DNA of 64,000 nucleotides from CBDBUR01 sp965212075 (GTDB lineage: Bacteria; Pseudomonadota; Alphaproteobacteria; JAPOUT01; G958296285): the NCBI GenBank assembly GCA_965212075.1, contig OZ243043.1, positions 1,178,001-1,242,000 on the forward strand, given 5' to 3'. Shown here piece by piece: positions 41,412 to 51,041 of this stretch. Within the stretch, counting starts at the first letter, position 1. Each line of letters opens with the position of its first letter. Under the pieces are notes generated by a model, which was not told the DNA's origin, ran no database searches, and saw only the letters and a program-made list of their open reading frames with translations. Both the position numbers and the translations under genes were made by a program.

Positions 41412-44375
41412 ATGATGAATAAGATTTTGACCATTCCCCGCCATACGGATTTTCTGCGCCAACTGGCGCGCGGCCTGTTGACGGAAGATAAAATTTTGGG
41501 CGCCGCCGCGCCAAGCGCGGCAGACATGCCGGCCACAACGATCCTCTTCCCAACGCGGCGCGCCGGGCGGCTGTTTTCCCAAATCCTGCTCGAGGAAAGC
41601 CCGCATAAAGCTCTGATGCTGCCCAACATATTGCCGCTCGATGATCTGGAAGATAATCTCGACGATGATCTCTGGATGCAGACGCGCCCCGACATCTCAC
41701 CGGCGATCGATGCGGTGGCGCGCCATCTCGCGCTGACCGCGCTGATCCGGAGCAGTCCGGTGATGGAAAATATCGGCGCGCAAAGTGCTGCCGCCGCCGA
41801 CCTCGCTTATGAACTCGCGCGCTTCATTGATCTGACAGACCGGCACGAAGCCGACCGCAGCCAGATCAGCACGCTCGTACCCGAACAATTCGCCGAACAT
41901 TGGCAGATCACGCTCGCGCTGCTCAATGTGATTATCAAAGTCTGGCCGGATTATCTGGCCAAGCTTGGGCTCACCGACCCGATCCATCGCCGCAATCTTC
42001 TGCTGCGCAGCTTTGCCGAGCACCTCAGCAACAACCCGCCCCAAGCGCCGGTGATCATTGCCGGTTCAACCGGCAGCCTTCCGGCGACAGAGTTTTTGCT
42101 CAAAGCGGTCGCAAAATTTGAGCGCGGCGCGATCATCCTGCCCGGCCTTGATCGAAATATCGCAGAGGAAGACTGGCAGGCTGTCGCCGATGATCCGACG
42201 CATCCGCAATATGGCCTTAAAAATCTGCTGGACAAAATGGCCGTGCACCGCACGCAGGTGAAACTCTGGCCGGAAAGCCGCACGCCTGATGCGCGCGACT
42301 GGCTGATCGGTGAAACTTTGCGCCCGACCGAAACCACCCATCGCTGGCCGCAAAATATCAGCAACCCGCCCGAAGGGCTGGACGAAACGCTCAAAGAGAT
42401 CACCTTGATCAAAACTGATAATTTGCGCGAAGAGGCTGCGGTCATCGCTTTGATGCTGCGCGAAAGCCTTGAGCAGAAAAATCAAACCGCCGCGCTCATC
42501 ACCTATGACAGAACGCTGGCACGGCGAGTCGTCGGGATGCTCAAAATCTGGGACATCTACATTGACGACTCCGCAGGCGTCAGATTGACGAGCTTGCCCG
42601 TATTCGTTTTTCTGAAACTAATCGCTGAAATGGTCATGGCCGATTTTGCGCCGATTCCTTTTTTAAGCTGCGTCAAACATCCGCTCGCACACGGCGGGCA
42701 GGAAAAGACGTTTCGGCAAAAAATCCGCAAGATTGAACAATGCGCCCTGCGCGGACCGGCACCGAAAGGACTCGCGAGCATTCGGCAAAAACTCAAAGAC
42801 CCGGAGCTCATCGCTTTGATGGCGGTGCTTGAGAAAACCTTTGCGCCGTTGAAGGCGCTCGCGCAAAATCCTGAGGCGAACTTCATTGACCTGCTCAAAG
42901 CCCATATTTTATGCGCTGAGGCGCTCGCGGCAAAAGACGCGCAGCGTACGCATGATCTATGGACACATGAAGCCGGAAAGCCCATCGCCGATCATCTGCG
43001 CAAGATCTTGGCTGATGGCGATGCGCTCAAAAACATCGCGGTCAAGGCCTATCCTTTCTTGTTTGAGTCGCTGTTTGCGAGCGCGCCGGTCTTTCGACCG
43101 CCGCCCGCCTTGGGCAGCCGCCTGCATATTTGGAGCCCCCTTGAAGCGCGGATGCAATCGCCTGATCTGGCCATTCTCGGCGCGCTCAATGAGAATGTCT
43201 GGCCGCAGCCGATCGCCGCCGATCCGTGGCTCAACCGCGCGATGCGCGCAGCTTTGGGGCTCGCCCCACCCGAAGCGCAAACCGGCCAGGCAGCCCATGA
43301 TTTCGCGCAAAATTTGGCCGCGCCAAAACTCGTGCTGACCTGCGCTAATAAAGGCGCTGATGGCGCACCGCAGCAGCCTTCGCGCTGGCTGCTGCGCTTG
43401 CAAAATGTGCTCAAAGGATCAGGCCGTGAACTTAAAACAGAAAATGTCCTTGACCGGCTTGAGCGCAGCGTGAACATTCCCATCGCACAAAAGCCGCAGC
43501 CAAAGCCGCAGCCGCAGCCCGGCCTCAAAGCCAAGCCCAAAAAACTTTCCGCCAGCTCTTTGACGAAATTGATTCTTGACCCTTATGCCTTTTATGCCGA
43601 GCGGATTTTACGACTCAAGCCGCTCAAACCGATCGACGAAGAGCCAACACCCGCCGAGCGCGGCTCGATCATTCACGATATTCTTGAGGAGTTTGCGATG
43701 AAATATCCGCGCGAACTTCCTGATGACGCGCGCGCGCAGCTTTCCGCACTGGGCAAAAAGCATTTTGACGCCGCACAGGCAGAGCAACAAATCGTGCGCG
43801 CGTTCTGGATGCCGTTCTTTGAAAATATGGCGGAACAATTTATTTTGCTTGAAAAAAACACTTTGCGCAAAAGCGTTTCAAAAATCTTAACCGAAATTGA
43901 AGGTAAAATTGACCTTGAAATCAGCGGTCAAAAAATAATTTTAACCGCGCGCGCTGATCGCATTGACATTATCGGCAATGATCGCTGTGCTATTTATGAT
44001 TATAAAACAGGCCGCCTGCCGCCAATGAAACATATTCACTCGCCCGAGCCACAGCAGTTTGAGCCGCAATTGCCGCTTGAAGCGATCATCGCGCAACAAG
44101 GCGGCTTTGAAAAAACCCATGCAATGCAAGTGGAGCGCCTCGCCTTCGTCAAACTCAAAGAGGCCTCATGGGAAAATATGCTCAAAGAAATTCTCCATCC
44201 CGAAACGCTCGCTCAAGAGTCTCTAGAGTTCATTCGGACAATTTTGGAAAAATATTTAGATGAAAATGAGCCTTTAGCGCCTCCTGAAAAAATAAAGAGC
44301 GAGGACTACGAGCACCTTGCACGGAGAAAAGCGTGGAGTGTCGCTGAAGAGGAAGAGAACCAAAACAATGACTGA
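41412..44375 (+). CDS. addB: Double-strand break repair protein AddB (alphaproteobacterial type)
   Basis: 987 residues. N-terminal Walker-like FPTRRAGRLFSQILLEE, an inactivated helicase-like middle, and a C-terminal RecB-family nuclease with ARADRID then AIYDYKTGRLPP (the D-x-K catalytic motif). With AddA it resects double-strand breaks and recognises Chi-like sites. The start ATG follows murU closely, and the stop overlaps addA by 8 nt. A Pro/Gln/Lys repeat linker (KPQPKPQPQP, about residues 694-708) separates helicase-like and nuclease parts. Confidence 0.92.
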   Translation: MMNKILTIPRHTDFLRQLARGLLTEDKILGAAAPSAADMPATTILFPTRRAGRLFSQILLEESPHKALMLPNILPLDDLEDNLDDDLWMQTRPDISPAIDAVARHLALTALIRSSPVMENIGAQSAAAADLAYELARFIDLTDRHEADRSQISTLVPEQFAEHWQITLALLNVIIKVWPDYLAKLGLTDPIHRRNLLLRSFAEHLSNNPPQAPVIIAGSTGSLPATEFLLKAVAKFERGAIILPGLDRNIAEEDWQAVADDPTHPQYGLKNLLDKMAVHRTQVKLWPESRTPDARDWLIGETLRPTETTHRWPQNISNPPEGLDETLKEITLIKTDNLREEAAVIALMLRESLEQKNQTAALITYDRTLARRVVGMLKIWDIYIDDSAGVRLTSLPVFVFLKLIAEMVMADFAPIPFLSCVKHPLAHGGQEKTFRQKIRKIEQCALRGPAPKGLASIRQKLKDPELIALMAVLEKTFAPLKALAQNPEANFIDLLKAHILCAEALAAKDAQRTHDLWTHEAGKPIADHLRKILADGDALKNIAVKAYPFLFESLFASAPVFRPPPALGSRLHIWSPLEARMQSPDLAILGALNENVWPQPIAADPWLNRAMRAALGLAPPEAQTGQAAHDFAQNLAAPKLVLTCANKGADGAPQQPSRWLLRLQNVLKGSGRELKTENVLDRLERSVNIPIAQKPQPKPQPQPGLKAKPKKLSASSLTKLILDPYAFYAERILRLKPLKPIDEEPTPAERGSIIHDILEEFAMKYPRELPDDARAQLSALGKKHFDAAQAEQQIVRAFWMPFFENMAEQFILLEKNTLRKSVSKILTEIEGKIDLEISGQKIILTARADRIDIIGNDRCAIYDYKTGRLPPMKHIHSPEPQQFEPQLPLEAIIAQQGGFEKTHAMQVERLAFVKLKEASWENMLKEILHPETLAQESLEFIRTILEKYLDENEPLAPPEKIKSEDYEHLARRKAWSVAEEEENQNND

Positions 44376-47300
44376 TCCACAACATCGCGCCGCCGATCCC
44401 GAACATTCTGCGTGGGTCTCGGCACATGCCGGCTCAGGCAAGACCTATGTGCTCATCAATCGTGTTCTGCGTCTGCTGCTCAACAATGTGAGCCCCGATC
44501 GCATTTTATGCCTCACTTTCACAAAGGCGGCAGCCGCCGAAATGGCCGAGCGCCTCCATGAACGGCTTGGAGAATGGGCGCTGATGGCTGAAAACGAGCT
44601 CGCCCAAGAGATCAAAAAACTTGAGGGCAAACCTGCCGATGACGATAAGCTCTCCCTCGCACGGCGGCTATTTGCGCTCACCTTAGAGACATCACAAGGC
44701 CCGCACATCCAGACCATCCATGCGTTTTGCCAATCTGTGCTCAAACGCTTTCCGATAGAAGCGGGGATTTCGCCCTCGTTCCGCGTCATGGACGAGCCCG
44801 CCGCGCGCGCAATGATGCTGCAAGCACAAAATATCGTCTTGGCGAAGGCCAATCAACAAACCGGTCCTCTGAACATCATCGCGCAAGATATGAACGATGC
44901 CGTCTTTGCCGATATTTTCTCCGAGATTATTTCTAAAAAACGCGAATTGCTGGATGTGCTGAAAGATTATCAAAAAAAAATCGAAAACCTCGCCCGAAAT
45001 TGGCAGATCACCCCCGATGACTGGAAGGTTTTGCGGAAAAAAATTATCACCCAACGCGATGAAACACTTTTGCGCGAAGCGGCTCAAGTTCTCCTAGGGT
45101 CGGACAAAGATTCAGACAAAACACGCGGCGCTAAAATCATCGCTCAAATTGAAGCGCGTGATCCTCACATTCACATTGAAAGCTATATCAACATCTTTCT
45201 CACACAGAGCGGCCAGCCGCGCAAACAGCTTATCACAAAACGAAGCAAAGACCATAACCCCGATATAGCGAAGTTTCTGCCTGATGAGCAAAATCGCATT
45301 TTTGCGCTCGTTGAAAAATCTAACACAGCGCGCGCTTTGAGACTCGCGGCGGCAATCGCCTCTTTGGCGGAAGATTTTTTGAAAATCTTTAGCAGATTAA
45401 AAGCCGAAAAAAATCTTCTCGATTATGATGACTTGATAACAAAAACGCTCAAGCTCTTTGAACAGATGGATTGGGTTCTCTATAAGCTTGATGGCGGGCT
45501 TGATCATATTTTGCTTGATGAAGCGCAGGACACGAACCCCGAACAATGGAAGCTAATTGAATGTCTGACGGAAGAGTTTTTCGCCGGGCAAGGCTCCAGA
45601 GAAAATGAGCCAAAGCGCACTCTATTTGCTGTCGGTGACCCCAAACAATCTATTTTTGGCTTTCAGGGCGTAAGGTATGAAAAATTTGCGCAAATGAAAA
45701 CATTCTTTGAGCAAAAAGCAAAAGGGGCGCAGGAAAATTGGGAGAATGTTAAATTAGATCAATCACGCCGCTCTCTGCCTAAGATTCTCAGACTAGTCGA
45801 TCAAGTTTTCACGCAGGGAAAAATCAAAATGGGCGAAGGCGCGCATGATAAAGGTGATCTCAAACACACCGCTCATCGTGCCAAAGAAAACAACCCCGGC
45901 CACATCGAAATCTGGCCTCAATTTGAAAAAGATGGCGCAAAACACCTCGCGCGCGCGATTGCAGAAAAAATCGTTGAGCTTGTTTCACTTAAGAGAGAAG
46001 AGCCAAAAGAGATTATGATCCTCGTGCGGCGGCGCAATGTGTTTGTTGAACATCTGACCCGCGCGCTCAAAGAGCGGGGCTTGCCGGTCGCGGGCTCCGA
46101 CCGGCTGCAGCTCGATCAGCATCTCGCCATCATGGATCTGTTGTCGCTTGCAAAATTTGTTTTGCTGCCGGAAGACGATCTGTCTCTTGCGGAAGTTTTG
46201 AAAAGCCCGCTCTGTAATCTCAGCGAGGAGCAGCTGATGGCGCTCGCGCTTGCGCGACTCCAAGCGGAAAAACCCTCTTCTTTATGGGCGGAGCTTGGCC
46301 GCCAAAAGGAAACATATAAGCAGCAATATGATTTTCTCAGCCAAGCACGGCGGCGCGCGGATTTCGTGCCCGTGTTTGAATTTTTCAGCGAAATTTTGGA
46401 AGCGCAGAATATGCGCGCGCATTTTGTTGCCGCGCTCGGCGCTGAAGCGCATGATCCGCTTGATGAATTTCTCAACCTCGCGCTGGCCTATGAACAGACG
46501 CAAACCCCTTCGCTCCAAGGCTTCACGCACTGGATCGCACGCGCCCAAGTGGAAGTGAAGCGCGATATGGAGCGCGGCCATGATGAAATCAGAATCATGA
46601 CAGTTCATGGCGCCAAAGGGCTTGAGGCAAAAATTGTTTTTCTCGTTGATGTGCCGCCGCGCAACCCGCCCCATCATTGGATGCCGATCGGCGATACTCC
46701 TTTCTGGCGCATGAGCAATATGCCGCTTCAAAAGGCTGAAGACATTCGCGAGCAAAATAAAATCAAAAGCGATTTTGAAGAAAACCGCCTGCTTTATGTC
46801 GCCATGACGCGCGCGAAAGACCAGCTTTATGTTTGCGGCTATCATAAAAAAGGCGAAAGCGTTCTGCGCTGGCTGCCTCTGATTGCCGCACACAGCGAAG
46901 CCGCCGAGCCGCCGAAAATCACAAAGACAGAGTTGATATCCGATCAGGAAAAAGACCCGCAAAAGCCTCCAGATAAAATTCAAGGTAAGATTCTGGCAAA
47001 AGTTAAAATCCCTGCGGCGCAAAAAAGAATCAGCCCGTCAAGTTTTTTGCCAAGCGGCTTAAAAGAGGCAGAGCTGCCGGAATCTTTTTCATTGCTGGCC
47101 CCCGAACAGCAAGCCTCAAAGCAAAAAACCGCGATGCTTTCCGGAAGCCTAATGCATGAAGCTCTGCGCTATGCGCCGCGCATGAATCCAGAAAAATTAC
47201 CGCCATTATTGCGGCGGCTTTTTCCGCAAAAAACCAAAGAAGAATGTGAAGATATCGTGCAGCAAGCCTATGCGCTTATGGCGCACGAGGAGCTCGCTTT

Positions 47301-47649
47301 TTGCTTTGAGCAAGGCATCGCCGAAGTGCCAGTGAGCGCTTTGTTTGATGAGCAAAGCCCGCCTCTGGTGATCTCAGGCCGAATCGACCGGCTCATTCTT
47401 GATGAGAAAAACCGCGTCGCGCAGATCATAGATTATAAAACCGACAAAAATCCTCCCGAAAAAAATACCGGCCTGCCTGCTCATTATATCAGGCAATTGG
47501 CGGCCTACCGCGCGGTGATCAAAAAAACCCGCCCTGACTGGGACATCCAAGCCGCTTTGCTCTGGACGCGCATTCCGCGCCTTGACTGGCTTGCGCAAAA
47601 GGAGCTTGATAATCACGCAAAGATGTTTATCTCTAACGCACAAACATAA
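44368..47649 (+). CDS. addA: Double-strand break repair helicase/nuclease AddA
   Basis: 1093 residues. UvrD/Rep superfamily 1 helicase motifs in order: Walker A SAHAGSGKTYVLINR, motif II ILLDEAQDTNPEQW, motif III AVGDPKQSIFGFQG, motif V VHGAKGLEAKIVFLVD and motif VI LLYVAMTRAKDQLY. The C-terminal RecB-type nuclease has SGRIDRLI then IIDYKTDKNPP. The ATG at 44368 is chosen over one 51 bp upstream because it overlaps addB by only 8 nt and sits close to the conserved N-terminus. Confidence 0.94.
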   Translation: MTDPQHRAADPEHSAWVSAHAGSGKTYVLINRVLRLLLNNVSPDRILCLTFTKAAAAEMAERLHERLGEWALMAENELAQEIKKLEGKPADDDKLSLARRLFALTLETSQGPHIQTIHAFCQSVLKRFPIEAGISPSFRVMDEPAARAMMLQAQNIVLAKANQQTGPLNIIAQDMNDAVFADIFSEIISKKRELLDVLKDYQKKIENLARNWQITPDDWKVLRKKIITQRDETLLREAAQVLLGSDKDSDKTRGAKIIAQIEARDPHIHIESYINIFLTQSGQPRKQLITKRSKDHNPDIAKFLPDEQNRIFALVEKSNTARALRLAAAIASLAEDFLKIFSRLKAEKNLLDYDDLITKTLKLFEQMDWVLYKLDGGLDHILLDEAQDTNPEQWKLIECLTEEFFAGQGSRENEPKRTLFAVGDPKQSIFGFQGVRYEKFAQMKTFFEQKAKGAQENWENVKLDQSRRSLPKILRLVDQVFTQGKIKMGEGAHDKGDLKHTAHRAKENNPGHIEIWPQFEKDGAKHLARAIAEKIVELVSLKREEPKEIMILVRRRNVFVEHLTRALKERGLPVAGSDRLQLDQHLAIMDLLSLAKFVLLPEDDLSLAEVLKSPLCNLSEEQLMALALARLQAEKPSSLWAELGRQKETYKQQYDFLSQARRRADFVPVFEFFSEILEAQNMRAHFVAALGAEAHDPLDEFLNLALAYEQTQTPSLQGFTHWIARAQVEVKRDMERGHDEIRIMTVHGAKGLEAKIVFLVDVPPRNPPHHWMPIGDTPFWRMSNMPLQKAEDIREQNKIKSDFEENRLLYVAMTRAKDQLYVCGYHKKGESVLRWLPLIAAHSEAAEPPKITKTELISDQEKDPQKPPDKIQGKILAKVKIPAAQKRISPSSFLPSGLKEAELPESFSLLAPEQQASKQKTAMLSGSLMHEALRYAPRMNPEKLPPLLRRLFPQKTKEECEDIVQQAYALMAHEELAFCFEQGIAEVPVSALFDEQSPPLVISGRIDRLILDEKNRVAQIIDYKTDKNPPEKNTGLPAHYIRQLAAYRAVIKKTRPDWDIQAALLWTRIPRLDWLAQKELDNHAKMFISNAQT

Positions 47650-47662
47650 ATCAAGGAGACAG

Positions 47663-47986
47663 ATGATGAGTCCAGAAAAAGTAACCGATGAGGATTTCAA
47701 CCAAAATGTCATTGAGGCCGACAAGCCCGTTCTTGTGGACTTCTGGGCGGAGTGGTGCGGGCCGTGCAAACAGATCGCGCCAATCTTGGAGGAAATCGCC
47801 GGTGAAATGCAGGATCGGTTGAGCATCGCCAAGCTCAACATTGATGAAAACCCGCTCACCCCTGCGCAATATGGTGTGCGCTCCATTCCGGCGCTCATTT
47901 TATTCAAAGACGGACAGAGTGCTGCGATCAAAATCGGTGCGCAGCCCAAAAGCGCTCTGGTGGAATGGCTGGAAGAATCGCTTTAA
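47663..47986 (+). CDS. trxA: Thioredoxin
   Basis: 107 residues. Redox site WCGPC in DFWAEWCGPCKQIAP, cis-Pro region SIPALILFKDG. It reduces cytosolic disulfides and serves as electron donor to reductases. The start is preceded by AAGGAGAC; a second ATG follows immediately (ATGATG), so the true start could be 3 bp later. It ends the tsaE-trxA run and converges on folC with 2 bp between stops. Confidence 0.95.
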   Translation: MMSPEKVTDEDFNQNVIEADKPVLVDFWAEWCGPCKQIAPILEEIAGEMQDRLSIAKLNIDENPLTPAQYGVRSIPALILFKDGQSAAIKIGAQPKSALVEWLEESL

Positions 47987-47988
47987 CA

Positions 47989-49338
47989 TTATTTATCCAG
48001 CGCCGCGAGAACATCGCCTGCAAGCAATAAGGAACCGGCGATAAGAATTAAAGGCGGCTTTTGTTGCGCTGTCTGATCTTGGGAAATTTTTTTGAGCACA
48101 TCAAACACATTGCTGCCCAGATGAGCGCGGATATGAAAACTTTTGGCGATTTTGATCATCTCATCGGGCTCATAAGCGCCCGCGCCTTCGCCGGGTACGC
48201 GGCCATAAAGCGGCAGGGGCACAGCATAAAGCGCATCAGCGACCCCCGCAAATTTATGAATAAAATTTTTCATATCTTTTGATGCGCGCAGCGCACAGAT
48301 CAAAAAAACTTTGCGTGTTTCTTTTTTTGCACGCAAAAAATCAGCCAAAACCGCACCGGCAGCAGGATTATGCCCGCCATCAAGAAAAATTTCCGCCTCC
48401 GATAAAGATAAAGACATATCAAAAAAATCTGGCGCAATCCTTTGCAACCGCGCTGGCCATTGCACTTTGCGCAGCGCCGCCGCGCCATGCGCCTTTATCA
48501 CCGAAGGCCGCAAAATATGCATGGCGGTCAGCGCAAGCGCCGCATTGGTCATCTGGTGAGCGCCCAGCAGAGAAGGCGCAGGCAAATCAAGCTCAACGCT
48601 GCGCCCATCAAAGCGATAGACAAAGCCACGCTGATGCGGCAGCATTTGCCAATCCCTGCCTTGATAAAATAGCGGGCTTGAACATTTTTGCGCGCGCGCC
48701 GCAACCACTTGCAGCGCTTCATCTTCTTGCGCCGCCAACACAAGAGGCGTGGAGGACTTGATGATGCCTGCCTTTTCAGCAGCAATTTCAGCCAGACGCG
48801 CGCCCAAAAAAGCCTGATGATCGTAAGAGATCGGGGTGATGATCGTCATCGCCGGTTGCGCGATCATATTGGTCGCATCCAATCTGCCGCCCAACCCTGT
48901 CTCAAGCAGGCAGAAATCGGCCTTGACCTCGCTAAACGCCAAAAACGCCGCCGCCGTCATCGCTTCAAAAAAAGTGAGCGGCGCGCCGCAATTTGCGCGC
49001 TCCACGCGCGCAGCACTTTGCGCAAAAGCCTCATCGGAAATTTCCTGCCCAGCAATCATAATCCTTTCATTAAATCGGACGAGATGGGGCGAGGTGTAAA
49101 TATGCGCCGTCAGCCCAGCAGCTTCGCTGAGCGCGCGCAAAAAAGCGATCACCGAGCCTTTGCCATTCGTGCCCGCAACATGAATGACCGGCGGCAAAGC
49201 ACGTTCAGGATGGCCTAAAGCCGCAAGAATGCGCGCCATGCGCTCAAGGGAGAGATCAATCTTCTTCGGATGCAGAGCGCTTAAACGCGCAAAGCTGTCC
49301 GGCATATCGTCAAGCCAGCTTCTTTTTGGATTTAGCAT
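47989..49338 (-). CDS. folC: Bifunctional folylpolyglutamate/dihydrofolate synthase
   Basis: 449 residues, Mur-ligase fold. ATP loop HVAGTNGKGSVIAFL near residue 52, the YTSPHLVRFNERI segment, LLETGLGGRLDATN and the later DGGHNPAAG. It adds glutamate to dihydropteroate and folates. Its start lies 29 nt inside the end of accD, a coupling that is often seen in proteobacteria. Confidence 0.95.
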   Translation of the reverse strand: MLNPKRSWLDDMPDSFARLSALHPKKIDLSLERMARILAALGHPERALPPVIHVAGTNGKGSVIAFLRALSEAAGLTAHIYTSPHLVRFNERIMIAGQEISDEAFAQSAARVERANCGAPLTFFEAMTAAAFLAFSEVKADFCLLETGLGGRLDATNMIAQPAMTIITPISYDHQAFLGARLAEIAAEKAGIIKSSTPLVLAAQEDEALQVVAARAQKCSSPLFYQGRDWQMLPHQRGFVYRFDGRSVELDLPAPSLLGAHQMTNAALALTAMHILRPSVIKAHGAAALRKVQWPARLQRIAPDFFDMSLSLSEAEIFLDGGHNPAAGAVLADFLRAKKETRKVFLICALRASKDMKNFIHKFAGVADALYAVPLPLYGRVPGEGAGAYEPDEMIKIAKSFHIRAHLGSNVFDVLKKISQDQTAQQKPPLILIAGSLLLAGDVLAALDK

Positions 49339-50221
49339 GGTCAGCTACATTTGCGGCAGATTGAGGCCGCGGCATCAAAAAGTGCACAAGGCGCGCGAGA
49401 ACATCGCGCAATTGGTTGCGCTCCACCACCATGTCAATCATGCCATGCGCCAGCAGATATTCTGATGACTGGAACCCTTCCGGCAGCGTCTCGCGGATTG
49501 TCTGCTGAATGACGCGCGGCCCGGCAAACCCGATCAGCGCGCCCGGCTCGGCAATGTGAATGTCGCCGAGCATGCCATAAGAGGCCGTCACGCCGCCTGT
49601 CGTCGGGTGAGTCAGCACAACGATGTAAGGCAGTTTCGCTTCCTGCAAAGCTTGTATCGCAAGCGTCGTGCGCGGCATTTGCATCAGAGACAAAATCCCC
49701 TCCTGCATTCTCGCACCGCCCGCCGCGGTCACCATAATATAGGGCGCGCGGCGCTTGCACGCGCATTCAGCGCCCATGATCACCGCTTCTCCAGCGGCCA
49801 TGCCCAAAGAGCCGCCCATAAAAGCAAAATCCTGAACGCCGATCACCGCTTCTCTACTTTTGATCTTGCCGCGCGCTATGGTGATCGCATCGAGCATATT
49901 GGTTTTTTTGCGCGCCTCTTTGAGGCGATCACGATAGGATTTCTGGTCTTTGAAGCCCAGCGGATCCAAAACCACTTCGGGCACGGGCAATATGTGGTAA
50001 TTTTCATCCGCGCCGCCGTCAAAAAGCAGGTTCAGCCGCTCCTTTGTGCCTAAAGGCATATGATGGCCGCAATGAATACACACATGAAAATTTTTGATGA
50101 GGTCGCGGTGAAAAATCATTTCACCGCAGGCTTTGCACTTGATCCAAAGATTGTCAGGCGCGTCTTTTTTCTGGAACACTTTCCTAATACGCGGACGCAC
50201 GACATTTTTAATCCAATTCAT
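49310..50221 (-). CDS. accD: Acetyl-CoA carboxylase carboxyltransferase subunit beta
   Basis: 303 residues. N-terminal zinc ribbon with four Cys (CKAC ... CIHC), then the carboxyltransferase core GGARMQEGILSLMQM, VLTHPTTGGVTASY and GFAGPRVIQQT. With AccA it transfers CO2 from carboxybiotin to acetyl-CoA, giving malonyl-CoA, which feeds both normal and AcpXL-type fatty acid synthesis. The start MNWIKNVV has GGGATAGG upstream; an ATG 51 bp earlier lies inside trpA and is rejected. Confidence 0.95.
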   Translation of the reverse strand: MNWIKNVVRPRIRKVFQKKDAPDNLWIKCKACGEMIFHRDLIKNFHVCIHCGHHMPLGTKERLNLLFDGGADENYHILPVPEVVLDPLGFKDQKSYRDRLKEARKKTNMLDAITIARGKIKSREAVIGVQDFAFMGGSLGMAAGEAVIMGAECACKRRAPYIMVTAAGGARMQEGILSLMQMPRTTLAIQALQEAKLPYIVVLTHPTTGGVTASYGMLGDIHIAEPGALIGFAGPRVIQQTIRETLPEGFQSSEYLLAHGMIDMVVERNQLRDVLARLVHFLMPRPQSAANVADHAKSKKKLA

Positions 50222-50225
50222 TGGC

Positions 50226-51041
50226 CTATCCCTTCTTAACCGTGCGCACAGCGGCGGCGAGCTCTGCGGCATAATCGCGCCCTGTCTTTACCATATCTTG
50301 AGGCGGGCTGGCGGCGATTTTTTCAACAAGTGCCGATCCGACAATGACGATATCGGCAATTTTTGCAGCATTTTGCGCATCTTGCGGCGTTTTGATCCCA
50401 AAACCGAGGGCGAGCGGCAGATCGGTCTGCTGGCGAATTTTCTGCAAAGCCTGCCCCACGAGATCAAAATTTGGCCGCGCGGCGCCGGTCGTTCCTGTAA
50501 TGGAAACATAATATAAAAAAGATGACGCCGTTTTGAGCAAAAGACCGAGACGCGCTGCTGAACTTGTTGGCGCAATCAGCCGAATGACCGCAAGCCCGCT
50601 GCTTTGCGCATATTGCCTGATCTCTTGATCTTCTTCAGGCGGCAGATCAACGATGATGATGCCATCGGCGCCAGCTTCTGTGGCGTCGCGGACAAAAGCC
50701 CCAAGGCCGTAAATGAATATGGGATTATAATAACCCATCAAAATCACCGGCGTATGCGCATCTTTTTGGCGAAACTTCCGCAGCAAAGCGAGGCTATTTT
50801 TCATTGATCCGCCAGCCTGCAAAGCTCTTTGACTTGACTCTTGTATCGCTTTGCCTTCGGCCATCGGATCGGAAAAAGGCATGCCAAGCTCAATCATATC
50901 CACGCCCGCTTCGGGCAAGACTGCCATGATCTTGGCCGATATGTCTTGGCTGGGATCGCCCGCGGAAATAAATACCGCGAAGCCCGCGCGCTTCTCCTGT
51001 TTGAGCTTGGCAAATAAGTTTTTGAGTCTTTCGGGCGCCAT
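50226..51041 (-). CDS. trpA: Tryptophan synthase alpha subunit
   Basis: 271 residues, TIM barrel. The catalytic Glu lies in MIELGMPFSDPMAEG and the second acid in GIIIVDLPPEE. GFGIKTPQDA and the GSALVEKI end form the phosphate site. It cleaves indole-3-glycerol phosphate to indole for TrpB. It overlaps trpB by one base (TAATG), and accD follows after 4 bp. Confidence 0.96.
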   Translation of the reverse strand: MAPERLKNLFAKLKQEKRAGFAVFISAGDPSQDISAKIMAVLPEAGVDMIELGMPFSDPMAEGKAIQESSQRALQAGGSMKNSLALLRKFRQKDAHTPVILMGYYNPIFIYGLGAFVRDATEAGADGIIIVDLPPEEDQEIRQYAQSSGLAVIRLIAPTSSAARLGLLLKTASSFLYYVSITGTTGAARPNFDLVGQALQKIRQQTDLPLALGFGIKTPQDAQNAAKIADIVIVGSALVEKIAASPPQDMVKTGRDYAAELAAAVRTVKKG